Origin: Nothopassalora personata
Taxonomy: Eukaryota > Ascomycota > Dothideomycetes > Mycosphaerellales > Mycosphaerellaceae
Direction of reading: 5' to 3'
Assembly: GCA_033816765.1 (NCBI GenBank)
Contig: JAVSIV010000066.1
Location: 1 to 43,399, forward strand
Length of the DNA: 43,399 nt
Both the position numbers and the translations under genes were made by a program. Below the pieces are notes generated by a model that saw only the letters and a program-made list of their open reading frames with translations, made no database searches and had not been told where the DNA came from. Within the stretch, counting starts at the first letter, position 1. The number at the start of each line of letters is the position of its first letter. Positions 1 to 8,400 of this stretch are shown here, piece after piece.

Positions 1-208
1 TAGACATGTTTATCTCCTCGGATCTAAACTTACTAACAATCCTAGGACGTCCGTAGGCCCGCAAGGTGCGACTTACTGCCCGTAACTGCGATAATAGTTT
101 ATAGGAGGGGACTATCGCTAGCCGTAAAGGTGAAAGTGTTATGTTTACTACCCTAGTTAGCTCGGACAGGTGTAAGACCCTTTAAGAACTGTTAAAAGCG
201 TCGGGAAA
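1..208. repeat. Terminal direct repeat, left copy
   Basis: Bases 1-208 are identical by eye to 43192-43399. The match starts at the first base and ends at the last base of the window, which is the pattern of a closed circular contig or of one unit from a tandem array. The repeat lies inside RIPped element B2, so reading from 43399 into 209 continues one element. An assembly-graph loop through repeats would give the same picture. Confidence 0.93.
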
Positions 209-1045
209 TGGAAGGGTAGGTTAAGTTACGGCGCTCAACCCACCGATTTGCTAAAGCCGGATTTAATAAAATCGGTAAGGTTCTCGTACTATCTCGGAGA
301 AACCTCGGACTTTGATTTGCCGGTCCCGGGACCGGTAAATAGCTATAGTGAGGAAAATGGATACGACTACGGCACGACGTAGCTATAGGAAGGCACGACG
401 CATCTATAGGAACCCGGCAAGGCTCTAACGCCTAGCAACTATTCAGCTCACTTATTAGGATTGCTTAGAAGTGCTAGAACAAAGGAACGAGTTATAGAAA
501 TTGGAACAGGCGCGTTTAAGGGAGATTCTATTACTAACGTTTATTTAGTTTAAGGAGATTAGCCCTCGGAGATCCTAAGGCAATCTACATTAAATGCTTA
601 GGTACGGAAGCAGTAAGTAGGCTAATATATAGCTAACATTAGGATGCCGCAGGTCTTCACGATGTACAAGCGTAAGGCGGACAAGAAGAAGCTAGTAGAC
701 GCGAGCGTTTACGAACGCCTAGAATTACGAGTTAAGGGAGATATAGAATGGAAGCGTAGGGCACTGTACCTAGAATCTAAGATGCCTAGAGGACAAGGAC
801 CGTTCGATAGAAAGTACTTAACTAAGAAATTCTCAAGTATTGAGCGAGGTAGCCGGATCACGCTAGAACGACTTACCTTAATTAAGGTTAGCATTAAGCT
901 ATTGCTAATAGAAAGGGCCTTATTCGATAAGATGCTCTACAACCGGGAGGCAGTCCTTACTTAGGATTTTAGTTACATAAGGCAAATCAGGTACGACGTT
1001 ATGCCACCTTAGAAGATTAACACGGTCCCTTATAGGCTATGGCAG
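209..1045 (+). pseudogene. B2 pol remnant: Gypsy region just upstream of reverse transcriptase
   Basis: A degraded plus-strand reading frame, clearest at 644-964 and read through TAG codons to about 1045. Motifs such as YKRKADKK, ERGSRIT, LYNREAVL and DFSYIRQIRYDVMPPQKI (TAG read as Q) match the segment that precedes RT in a widespread class of fungal Gypsy polyproteins. It normally leads into an HKAWQ-type motif and then RT; here that motif is reached (PYRLWQA) and the homology stops, so RT, RNase H and integrase are missing. It continues the element whose LTR and gag lie at 39.86-42.4 kb, across the window closure. The stops are RIP-type (TAG or TAA where Q or W is expected). Non-functional. 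Confidence 0.6.
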
Positions 1046-1047
1046 GC

Positions 1048-1500
1048 ACGCCCGTCTCGATCCTCGGGCGTAGTAGTAAAGTGTATCGTAGGTTCTCGGT
1101 CTAGAAAGTGTTCGGCCTATATTCGAAAAGGCTATAAGGATTGCGATGTGCGTCTTTCTCGTCTAGAGTAGGAACGTCTTCGCGATTCGCGCGATAAGCT
1201 TAAGCTAGAGCTTAAGAGGATTAAAGAGGAGGAGGTGCGACTAAAGATACGCAAGATCCGTCTTCGGAAACAGCTACGATTAGCTAAGCGTCGCACCGAC
1301 GATACCGTCGCTAAGGAGTTAGGGGAGCTCGAGGAGGAAGAGGCGCGCGAGGAGCTAGCGTCTCTTAAGCGGGCGTTAGGGGTAGAGGTATCGCCTTCGC
1401 TAGTTTCTTTCTCGGATATCCTAGAGATACCCGTGAATAACTAGGCGGCGCTTTCTAGAGTGGAGCCTTAGGGCGAGTCCCTAGGGGTAGAGACTTATTA
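1048..1500 (+). pseudogene. Broken zinc-cluster/coiled-coil antisense ORF of element C
   Basis: The frame reads KC-IVGSRSRK-CSAY-IRKGYKD-CDVRLSRLE and then a long basic/acidic heptad-like helix (KLELKRIKEEEVRLKIRK and onward) to about 1440. It aligns with the antisense ORF of intact element A (CKVHVSSGRC-NEC-VRRNVRC-DVKVSRSEFDRL). The last Cys pair spacing is kept and one Cys is now Tyr, as expected from TGT to TAT RIP. The N-terminal half of the cluster is lost because the sequence is fused at about 1045 to B2 pol. It lies on the plus strand because C is on the minus strand, so its antisense placement relative to pol is kept. One in-frame TAG (expected W or Q) interrupts it. Confidence 0.55.
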
Positions 1501-1540
1501 GGGTACTTATTTGTAAGTTATGTCCCTGTTCTTATTAATC

Positions 1541-1613
1541 GGCTAGGTAGCTTAGTAGTAGAGCGTAAGCTGTCTACACTCTTAAGGTCGTTAGTTCGAT
1601 TCCTACTCTAGCT
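1541..1613 (+). other. tRNA-like sequence (RIPped tRNA pseudogene or SINE head)
   Basis: A 73-nt segment has a full A-box match (TAGCTTAGTAG against TRGYNNARNNG) and a B-box-like AGTTCGATTCC. It also has a possible 7-bp acceptor stem, GGCTAGG with TCTAGCT, including G-U pairs. The D stem is acceptable, but the anticodon arm is poor: four pairs with an enlarged loop. AGGTCGT before the T arm recalls fungal tRNA-Lys. It sits between the antisense ORF and the pol 3' end of C, where intact element A has no such insert. It may be a decayed tRNA, a SINE head, or chance. Confidence 0.33.
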
Positions 1614-1639
1614 GCTTTCTAGTAGATTAGTCTCTAGCG

Positions 1640-2552
1640 CGGGGGTTAGTCTACTAGACCGTTTTTTATACTCCTATAGCCTTTGCTAACAGTTTCGTAG
1701 GTTCCTTTCTAGTTCCTAGGTATTTTCTAATTCGTCGTATCCTCTCTATTTAATAAGGTATCGCTAACCTTTCTTATCTAGGATTTTTTCGACTTTAAAT
1801 TCGTTTTCTACTTCTAGCTCGAAATAGAAGCTTTCCTAGTAGGGTGTTTCGGCGTCTACGGGTTCTAACTTAGAGATGTGGAAGACTAGGTAGATTTTTA
1901 CGTTAGGTGGCAGTCGTAGACGGTAGTTAACTAGTCCTATGACTTTATTAATGAAAAATAGTCCGACCTTAACGTAATCTAGTTTCTTAGTCTATCTTCT
2001 TATTCTTAAGTTTTTTATAAGGAGATAGACCTTATCCCCCTCTTTTAGTAGAGGTGCCATTTTTCTCGTGTCCTACCGTTATCGAGATAGTTTATATTAT
2101 ATATCTTCGATCGACTTACGTGTTTCTTTATGCACTTCCTTAAGAGTGTCCGTCGTTACGATCGCTCTTTCGGCTTATAGGTAGGATCTAGGTGTTCTAA
2201 ATAGGTTAGGATCTTTACTAAAGTTCGTATAGAATAGTATCGTTGAAGTTGTCTCCGATTTGTAGTTGTTTAGTGCAATCTACGCTATTAGCAGTAATAA
2301 AACCTAGTTGTCTTATGCGTAGTTAATATAGTGTCGTAGGTATTATTCTAGCGTCTAATTTATTCTCTTAGTTTGTCCGTCTATTTCTAGATAGTATGCT
2401 ATTAACAGTTTATGTTTAATTCCGATCGTTCCTATAAGCGTCTTCTAGTAGTTTAATGTAAATAGCTTATCTCTGTCCGTTATAAACGCTTAAGGGAATC
2501 TATAGTATCGGATAAGTCTATCTAGTATAAGGTATCCGAGCTGCTCTACATT
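1640..2552 (-). pseudogene. Element C pol, 3' part (integrase C-terminus, GPY/F, chromodomain)
   Basis: The reverse complement aligns along its length with positions about 7890-8780 of intact pol (integrase catalytic core downstream half, GPY/F module, chromodomain). Examples are matches to VNYRLRL, HPVFHVSRLEP and the chromodomain segment near 1680-1790. CpA/TpG to TpA changes create many TAG/TAA codons. It is cut at 2552 by element A and resumes at 9932, where the sequence continues in register. C was therefore an insertion target older than A. Confidence 0.85.
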
Positions 2553-2557
2553 ACATG
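2553..2557. repeat. Target-site duplication ACATG of element A (left)
   Basis: ACATG directly precedes the 5' LTR (TGTTACGG) and is repeated at 9927-9931 directly after the 3' LTR (CCTAACA). Five base pairs is the standard duplication of Ty3/Gypsy integrases. Confidence 0.95.
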
Positions 2558-2715
2558 TGTTACGGATCGGATTGGGCCTGCAACCGCAAGCCAATCAGAT
2601 ACCTCACAGTTAAGCGGGCGCAGCCGCTGCAAAGTGTGTTACGGATCGGATTGGGCCTGCAACCGCAAGCCAATCAGATACCTCACAGTTAAGCGGGCGC
2701 AGCCGCTGCAAAGTG
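2558..2715 (+). repeat. Two 79-bp tandem units at the start of U3 (also 9401-9558)
   Basis: Units 2558-2636 and 2637-2715 both begin TGTTACGGATCGG, so the LTR terminus itself is repeated inside U3. Each unit has the closely spaced triplets CGG-AT-CGG and a GC-rich stretch GCGGGCGCAGCCGC. Position and duplication are typical of U3 enhancer repeats. The second internal terminus could be a decoy end for integrase. Confidence 0.9.
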
Positions 2716-2849
2716 CTCTGCTGATCTGCTTGATCTGTCGAACAGATCAACAGATCAGAGCAGAGTACGACGCGAGACGATCTGCTGCTCTGTTTGATCT
2801 GTCGAACAGATCAACGGATTAAACAGATCAAGACTATGAATCTCCTTTG

Positions 2850-2893
2850 TATTTAGGAGCGCTGAGAATCCCTTATGGCTTCGAGGCGTTCAA
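2850..2893 (+). promoter_or_regulatory. Inferred core promoter: TATA-like box and transcript start
   Basis: TATTTA at 2850-2855 lies about 30 bp before GGCGTTCAA (2885-2893). In self-priming elements the transcript begins with the bases that pair with the PBS, so the start is inferred near 2884. The same arrangement (TATTTAGGA, about 30 bp, then GCGTTTAA) is present in the LTRs of elements C and D. Confidence 0.6.
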
Positions 2894-3086
2894 CTCACTG
2901 TTCAATATCACTGTTTGGAATACACCACAACCCAACCTCTGCCTCATTGTTTCTTGAGCCTTTGTAAGGTCAAGACACTACTGCTTCATCACTCTCCCTC
3001 AAACTTCCCATCGGCCCGAGAACAAACCCGATTGAGCTTGTCTTCTTGACTTGTGATATCATTAGGTTATACCAAACCTAACAGCT

Positions 3087-3095
3087 TTGAACGCC
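3087..3095 (+). other. Primer-binding site, self-priming type
   Basis: TTGAACGCC begins three bases after the LTR end. It is the exact complement of GGCGTTCAA at 2885-2893, the inferred 5' end of the element's own RNA. No usual tRNA-complementary PBS was seen next to the LTR. In Tf1-type elements a folded-back RNA 5' end primes reverse transcription. C keeps the pairing in RIP-altered form (TTTAAACGC with GCGTTTAA). Confidence 0.7.
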
Positions 3096-3102
3096 CTCTA
3101 CG

Positions 3103-5397
3103 ATGGGAGACCGACAGAGTGAACGGGGAACACCCGCCCCCAGTGAAGCAGGCAGAGCCCGACGACCTCAGACCGCAAACGATGCTATCAATGCCTTGGC
3201 TACTCATACAGGCAACGACACCCTCAAGGTTGGCAAGCCAGAATTCTACTATGGCGATCGAGACAAGTTCGACACTTGGGTTGCTCAGATGGATATGTAC
3301 TTCTTGTTCAACTCCATGGCTGAGAACCTCAAGCCTGTCTTTGCCACTACCTTCCTGAGAGGACGAGCACAGCATTGGGTCAAACCCTTCCTTAGGACCT
3401 ACCTGGACAGCAACGGCAACGACAACGCTAACGGGATCTTTACGTCTTACGGTCATCTCAAGAGCGCGATGAAGAGCGTCTTTGGCATCTCGAACGAGGT
3501 TGCTACTGCTGTACGCGTCATCCAACATCTGACCCAGAAGACATCCACTGCCGACTACGCTGCCAAATTCCAGGAGTACGCCCAGCTTACTGATTGGGAC
3601 GACGAAGCACTTCAAGTCATGTACCGGAGAGGATTGAAGGAGCATGTCAAGGATGAGTTAATGAGGGACGGTCGAAGGATCGATGACCTGGGATCTCTGG
3701 TCAAGGTCACGATCGATCTTGACGACAGACTCTACGAGAGAGCTCTAGAGCGACGATACGACTCCAAAGTATCCGGAAGAGCCGGATTTACCCCAGGCTA
3801 CGACAATCGTAACAAGGGCTTTAGCGACAACTACAGTAAGCCCAGAAACAAGCCATACTACGGACCACAGCCAATGGAGCTCGACGTCACCGAAAAGGGT
3901 CGCAAGATCAGGAACAGCAAGGGGAACAGAAGACCCCCGAGTTCAGGAAAGGAAACACGAACCTGCTATGGATGTGGCAAACCTGGCCACCTAGCAAGGG
4001 ACTGTCGCGGTAAGAATATGGTGCGCCGCGAACAGTTCAACACGATGCAACGACGAACTAGTAAACTTGAGAGCAGTGTCGGGTCTCCAGAAGACACCGA
4101 CTATACTCAAGGAGTGGAGGAGAGAGCTAGCGAAGGAAGCACAGAGCCTCTCCTGGACCCCTCACAGGGACGAGGAGGATACCATGGGCAACAGATGACG
4201 GTCATTTCATCTGAATTGCGAAACCAACCACAACAGTTCAACATGATGACACGAGGTCACACCAATTCCCCACGAGGACCTATACGAATGATCTTTCCAG
4301 ACCACCCGGATGCGCAAGGAACCTGGGAACAACTCACTACAGTAGTGAGGGAACGATTCCCAGAACACGCGCGACAACGACAAGCGTGGCTCGACATTAC
4401 ACATAAGATCCTACAGGTCATAGAGGACTTCCCCAACGTAACGGAAGAACCCTACAGAAGTCAACGACGCGAACTCCTGACGTTCTATGAAGGAGCCCGC
4501 CAAGAAGTCCTACGACTGGACCGAACAAGGGAATTTGGAATGATGACAAGAAGAGTCGACTACGAGATCGAATCCGAATCTCGAAATGGTCACGGAAGCC
4601 TTCATTGGCGATTCTGTTACCAAGACTCGTGTCAGGTTCACTACTCCGCCAAGTTAGGAGCAGGGTATTGGCCTCAGCAGCCGCGAGGAACCCTGGGAGC
4701 GCAACACAGGCAGGATGCCAAGCTCCAGGAAGTGGACGTCGACGAATCCTGCTTCGACGACGAGGACAAGGAAAACCAGGACCCAGGATGGAACGGATCG
4801 TGGTCACCCGAACCACAGGAAGAAAGTCAAGAAACCACCGGGCTGGACAACATCCAAGAAGAACAGGATCCGGAAGAATCAAGCGACGAAGATTCCTCCG
4901 AAGGAGAAGAGAGCGACACCGACGACGACAACGAAGTCCAAACGTTTACTATGGACGCACCAAAAATGATCTTCGAATTACTCGTACATGTAATTCGGAG
5001 AAGCGAAGAAGTCTTCCCAAAGATACAGCGACGACGCTACCTGCACCCAGAACAGTTCGATCTAATGCTCGACACGATGCGAGGGATGGTCTGGAGACAC
5101 CCCATCGTGGAACACGACAACGATAGCGCCAAGATCGTACAGGAGCGACCACCCATTGGAAGCAAGATGACCGCATTTGGATACATCACGCCGTCAGGAA
5201 TAACGATCACGAATGAACTCAGGAAGTCAGTTCAGCACGTGAAAGCACTCTACTCAGAAACGCAGAAGATCCAGGAACGCAACAACAGAGAAGCATGGAG
5301 ACCAGGAGCTTCGCTACAGGTTCAAGCCGAAGCCTTGCGACACGAAATGCAACGTTCTACCCACGCATCGGGAAAAGGATCGACTCCCCAGGAATGA
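3103..5397 (+). CDS. gag: Gag polyprotein of element A, 764 aa
   Basis: Structural protein of the retrotransposon particle, which packages element RNA in the cytoplasm. ATG 3103 is the first AUG after the priming site. Residues 1-40 are polar and probably disordered. Residues about 45-215 form a Retrotrans_gag-like capsid domain (FDTWVAQMDMYF, RAQHWVKPFL). A basic stretch precedes a CCHC zinc knuckle, C288-X2-C291-X4-H296-X4-C301. A further 460 residues follow, with an acidic segment at about 545-611 rich in E, D and S. That tail is unusual, since Gag of this class commonly ends soon after the knuckle; it is also present in degraded D and C, so it is not a fusion artefact. The ORF ends TGA at 5395-5397, overlapping pol. 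A -1 frameshift signal lies in its last 30 bases. Confidence 0.93.
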   Translation: MGDRQSERGTPAPSEAGRARRPQTANDAINALATHTGNDTLKVGKPEFYYGDRDKFDTWVAQMDMYFLFNSMAENLKPVFATTFLRGRAQHWVKPFLRTYLDSNGNDNANGIFTSYGHLKSAMKSVFGISNEVATAVRVIQHLTQKTSTADYAAKFQEYAQLTDWDDEALQVMYRRGLKEHVKDELMRDGRRIDDLGSLVKVTIDLDDRLYERALERRYDSKVSGRAGFTPGYDNRNKGFSDNYSKPRNKPYYGPQPMELDVTEKGRKIRNSKGNRRPPSSGKETRTCYGCGKPGHLARDCRGKNMVRREQFNTMQRRTSKLESSVGSPEDTDYTQGVEERASEGSTEPLLDPSQGRGGYHGQQMTVISSELRNQPQQFNMMTRGHTNSPRGPIRMIFPDHPDAQGTWEQLTTVVRERFPEHARQRQAWLDITHKILQVIEDFPNVTEEPYRSQRRELLTFYEGARQEVLRLDRTREFGMMTRRVDYEIESESRNGHGSLHWRFCYQDSCQVHYSAKLGAGYWPQQPRGTLGAQHRQDAKLQEVDVDESCFDDEDKENQDPGWNGSWSPEPQEESQETTGLDNIQEEQDPEESSDEDSSEGEESDTDDDNEVQTFTMDAPKMIFELLVHVIRRSEEVFPKIQRRRYLHPEQFDLMLDTMRGMVWRHPIVEHDNDSAKIVQERPPIGSKMTAFGYITPSGITITNELRKSVQHVKALYSETQKIQERNNREAWRPGASLQVQAEALRHEMQRSTHASGKGSTPQE

Positions 5398-5413
5398 GCG
5401 ACCAAAGGGAGTT
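5370..5413 (+). promoter_or_regulatory. Probable -1 ribosomal frameshift signal and ATGA stop/start at gag-pol junction
   Basis: GGGAAAA at 5370-5376 is a slippery heptamer read G GGA AAA in the gag frame; slipping back one base enters the pol frame. Six bases later, GACTCCC (5382-5388) can pair with GGGAGTT (5407-5413). The gag stop and a pol ATG also overlap as ATGA (5394-5397), giving termination-reinitiation as an alternative. Heptamer and stem arms survive in D (15014-15020) and C (12454-12460, minus strand). The pol frame is open from 5217, so the overlap is 181 bases. Confidence 0.6.
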
Positions 5414-8400
5414 ATGCAACACTACACAGGCTCAAGCATCAACAACAGTGTTTCGAACGAAGATTATCGTCAACGGGCAACGGACATATGCCATGATAGA
5501 TTCCGGAGCGAGCGGGAACTTTGCCTCCGAATCATTTGTCAAACGACACGGATTAGCTACCCGAAGAAAGGAAGAGGGGTATGAATTGATCGCGGTAGAC
5601 GGATCATCCTTACCCAGTGTGGAGCGCGAGACGATACCGCTGCCACTTGCAATCCAACAGCACCACGAGGAAATCACCTTGGATGTTACTGACATGGCCA
5701 GTCATGACATCGTACTTGGGATGCCTTGGTTGAGAAAGCACAACCCAGTAATCGACTGGAGAAGAGGAGTACTCAGGTTTGAACAATGCGATTGCGTTAT
5801 CGACATTGAACCTACGCAGCGGCAGCGTTCGCTGGTAGATGAGGTAAGACAGCTAAATAGGATACAGCTTGCACCGACTAGAAGGACAGAAGAACCACCT
5901 TCGACTGGGATAGACACCGACTTGGGGCAGTTGGGTCATGACATCACCGGAACGGATGGAAGTAACGCACCATCGAAGAATACCAACATTTCGGAGTTGG
6001 ATATTCCCAAAGAATATCGCAAGTGGTCGCGACTCTTTGAAGAGGAAAGAGGCAGGGACGCCTTACCTAAACACGCACCATGGGATCATAAGATAAACAT
6101 TCAGCCAGGAAAAGAGCCTCCATGGGGACCCCTATATCAAATGTCCGAAAAAGAGCTCCAGACCTTACGGGAATGGCTGAAGGAGAAGCTAGCGAAAGGT
6201 TGGATACAGCGGTCCACCTCAAGCGCAGGCGCTCCATGCATGTTCGTTCCAAAACCAAACGGGAAACTACGACTCGTACAAGACTACCGGAAGTTGAACG
6301 AGATCACGATCAAAAACCGATATCCGCTACCGAACATCGAAGAAGCACAGGACAGATTAACCGGATCAGACTGGTACACCAAGATCGACCTACGAGATGC
6401 CTTCTACGCTATACGAATGGCGGAAGGAGAAGAATGGAAAACCGCTTTCAGAACACGATACGGACTATACGAGTTTAAGGTCATGCCAATGGGATTGACC
6501 AACGCACCCGCATCCTGCCAGGACCTTGTCAACGAAACACTTAGAGACCTACTCGACGTATGCGTCATCGCATATATGGACGACATACTGGTCTATACCA
6601 AAGGATCCCTCCAGGAGCACATCAAGCAAGTCCAGGACGTATTTGAACGGCTCACCGGAGCAGGGTTCAAGACAGCACCAGAGAAATGCGAGTTCCACAG
6701 GAAAGAAGTCAAATTCTTGGGCTTCATCATCAGCACCACGGGGATCGCGATCGACCCTGCAAAGACACAATCGATCAGAGAATGGCCAGAACCAAAGTCA
6801 GTCAAGGACGTACAATCGTTCCTTGGACTAGCCAACTACAACCGGAAATTCATCAAGGACTATTCGAAAACAGCAGCACCAATAACGATGCTTACGAGGA
6901 AAGACGTCAACTGGAAATGGGGAAAGGAACAATCTGACGCGTTCCAACGACTCAAGGAGCAATGCGTGTCAGCCCCCACGCTTCGACTATTCGATGGTAG
7001 CAAGGAAGTCCACATCGAGACCGACGCGTCCGATATGGCAATAGGCGCATGTCTAACACAGACACACGATGGGAAGCGACACCCAGTAGCCTATTACTCC
7101 CGAAAAATGACCACGGCGGAACAGAACTACGACATCCATGACAAGGAACTTCTAGCCATAGTTGCTGCCATGCAACATTGGAGAGTATACGTCGAAGGAC
7201 CACCAAAGTTAACGATTCTATCAGACCACAAGAATCTCACATACTTTACGACAACAAAGGAACTTACCCGAAGGCAAGCCCGCTGGTCGGAGCTGCTGGG
7301 ACAGTACAAGTTCGAGATCAAATATACTCCAGGGACAGAGAACGGCCGCGCCGACGCGCTGAGCCGAAGAAGCGACTACATGGAAGGAAAAGAACCAGTG
7401 CAACACAAGATACTCAAGACAAACCCCGACAGAAGTCTTAGTGCCAACACGAAAGAGTTCAACAACATCGTGCGGATACTACGCGACACAGAAGAACAAT
7501 TCCCAATATCGCAAGGGAAATACCAAGTGCCAAAGGACCGAGAGGAAGAATGTATACGACAACATCACGACGATCCGCTGTACGGACACCCTGGAACAAC
7601 GAAAACAGTGGACCTCATACAACGCAGCTTCTCATTTCCACAGATGAGACAAAAAGTGCTACGCTACGTCAAACGCTGTGTACACTGTCAACAGAACAAG
7701 GCTGCCCGACATGCAAAATACGGTCACCTTCAATTCAGGACTCCTCCTACGAAACCATGGGACGAAGTCACGATGGATTTCATCACCAAACTCCCCATCT
7801 CACGGGATCAAGTCACCGAACAACCCTACGACATGATACTGGTCATGGTTGACAGACTTACAAAGTATACACACTTCATCGCAGCATCAGAGACATACAC
7901 TGCAGAACAGCTCGGATACTTGATACTGGACAGGTTGATCCGATACCATGGATTCCCAGAAGTTTTCATCACGGACAGAGACAAGCTGTTCACTTCCAAT
8001 TACTGGAAAACACTCATGGGAACAATCGGCATCAAACATAAACTGTCAACAGCCTACCATCCGGAGACCGACGGACAAACGGAAAGAGCAAATCAAACCT
8101 TGGAACAATATCTACGGCACTACATCAACCATACACAAGACAATTGGGTTTCACTGCTGCCAATGGCACAGATTGCACTGAACAACCACAAATCAGAGAC
8201 AACTTCTACGACGCCATTCTATGCGAACTTTGGAAAGGATCCTAACCTGTTTGGAGAACCTGGATTCCACCCACAGGCCGAAAGAGCAATCGTGACGACG
8301 GATACTCTTAAGGAAGTGCACAAAGAAGCGCAAAAAGCGATCACGGATGCACAACATAAACTGTCTCACCAACGACAAGATGGCAGAAAAATGGCGCCTC

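Larger units (their letters stand above)
2558..3083 (+). repeat. 5' LTR of element A (526 bp)
   Basis: Starts TGTTACGG and ends CCTAACA (TG...CA). U3 holds a 79-bp tandem duplication and two copies of a hairpin with 9-bp arms TTGATCTGT / ACAGATCAA around CGA (2730-2750 and 2794-2814). The U3/R boundary is put near 2884 from the self-priming match and TATA spacing. Same sequence as 9401-9926. Confidence 0.96.

Noticed and set aside
3067..3645. Minus-strand open frame of 192 codons opposite gag
   Set aside because: Antisense shadow of the well-supported Gag capsid region; no motif and no counterpart expected.
4418..5176. Open frames on both strands inside the acidic gag region
   Set aside because: Low-complexity Arg/Ser/Pro-rich shadows of a region rich in GAA/GAC codons.
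5295..5393. ATG 5295 as the definite pol start
   Set aside because: It lies inside gag and would need internal initiation; the ATGA start or a -1 shift at 5370 is better supported.
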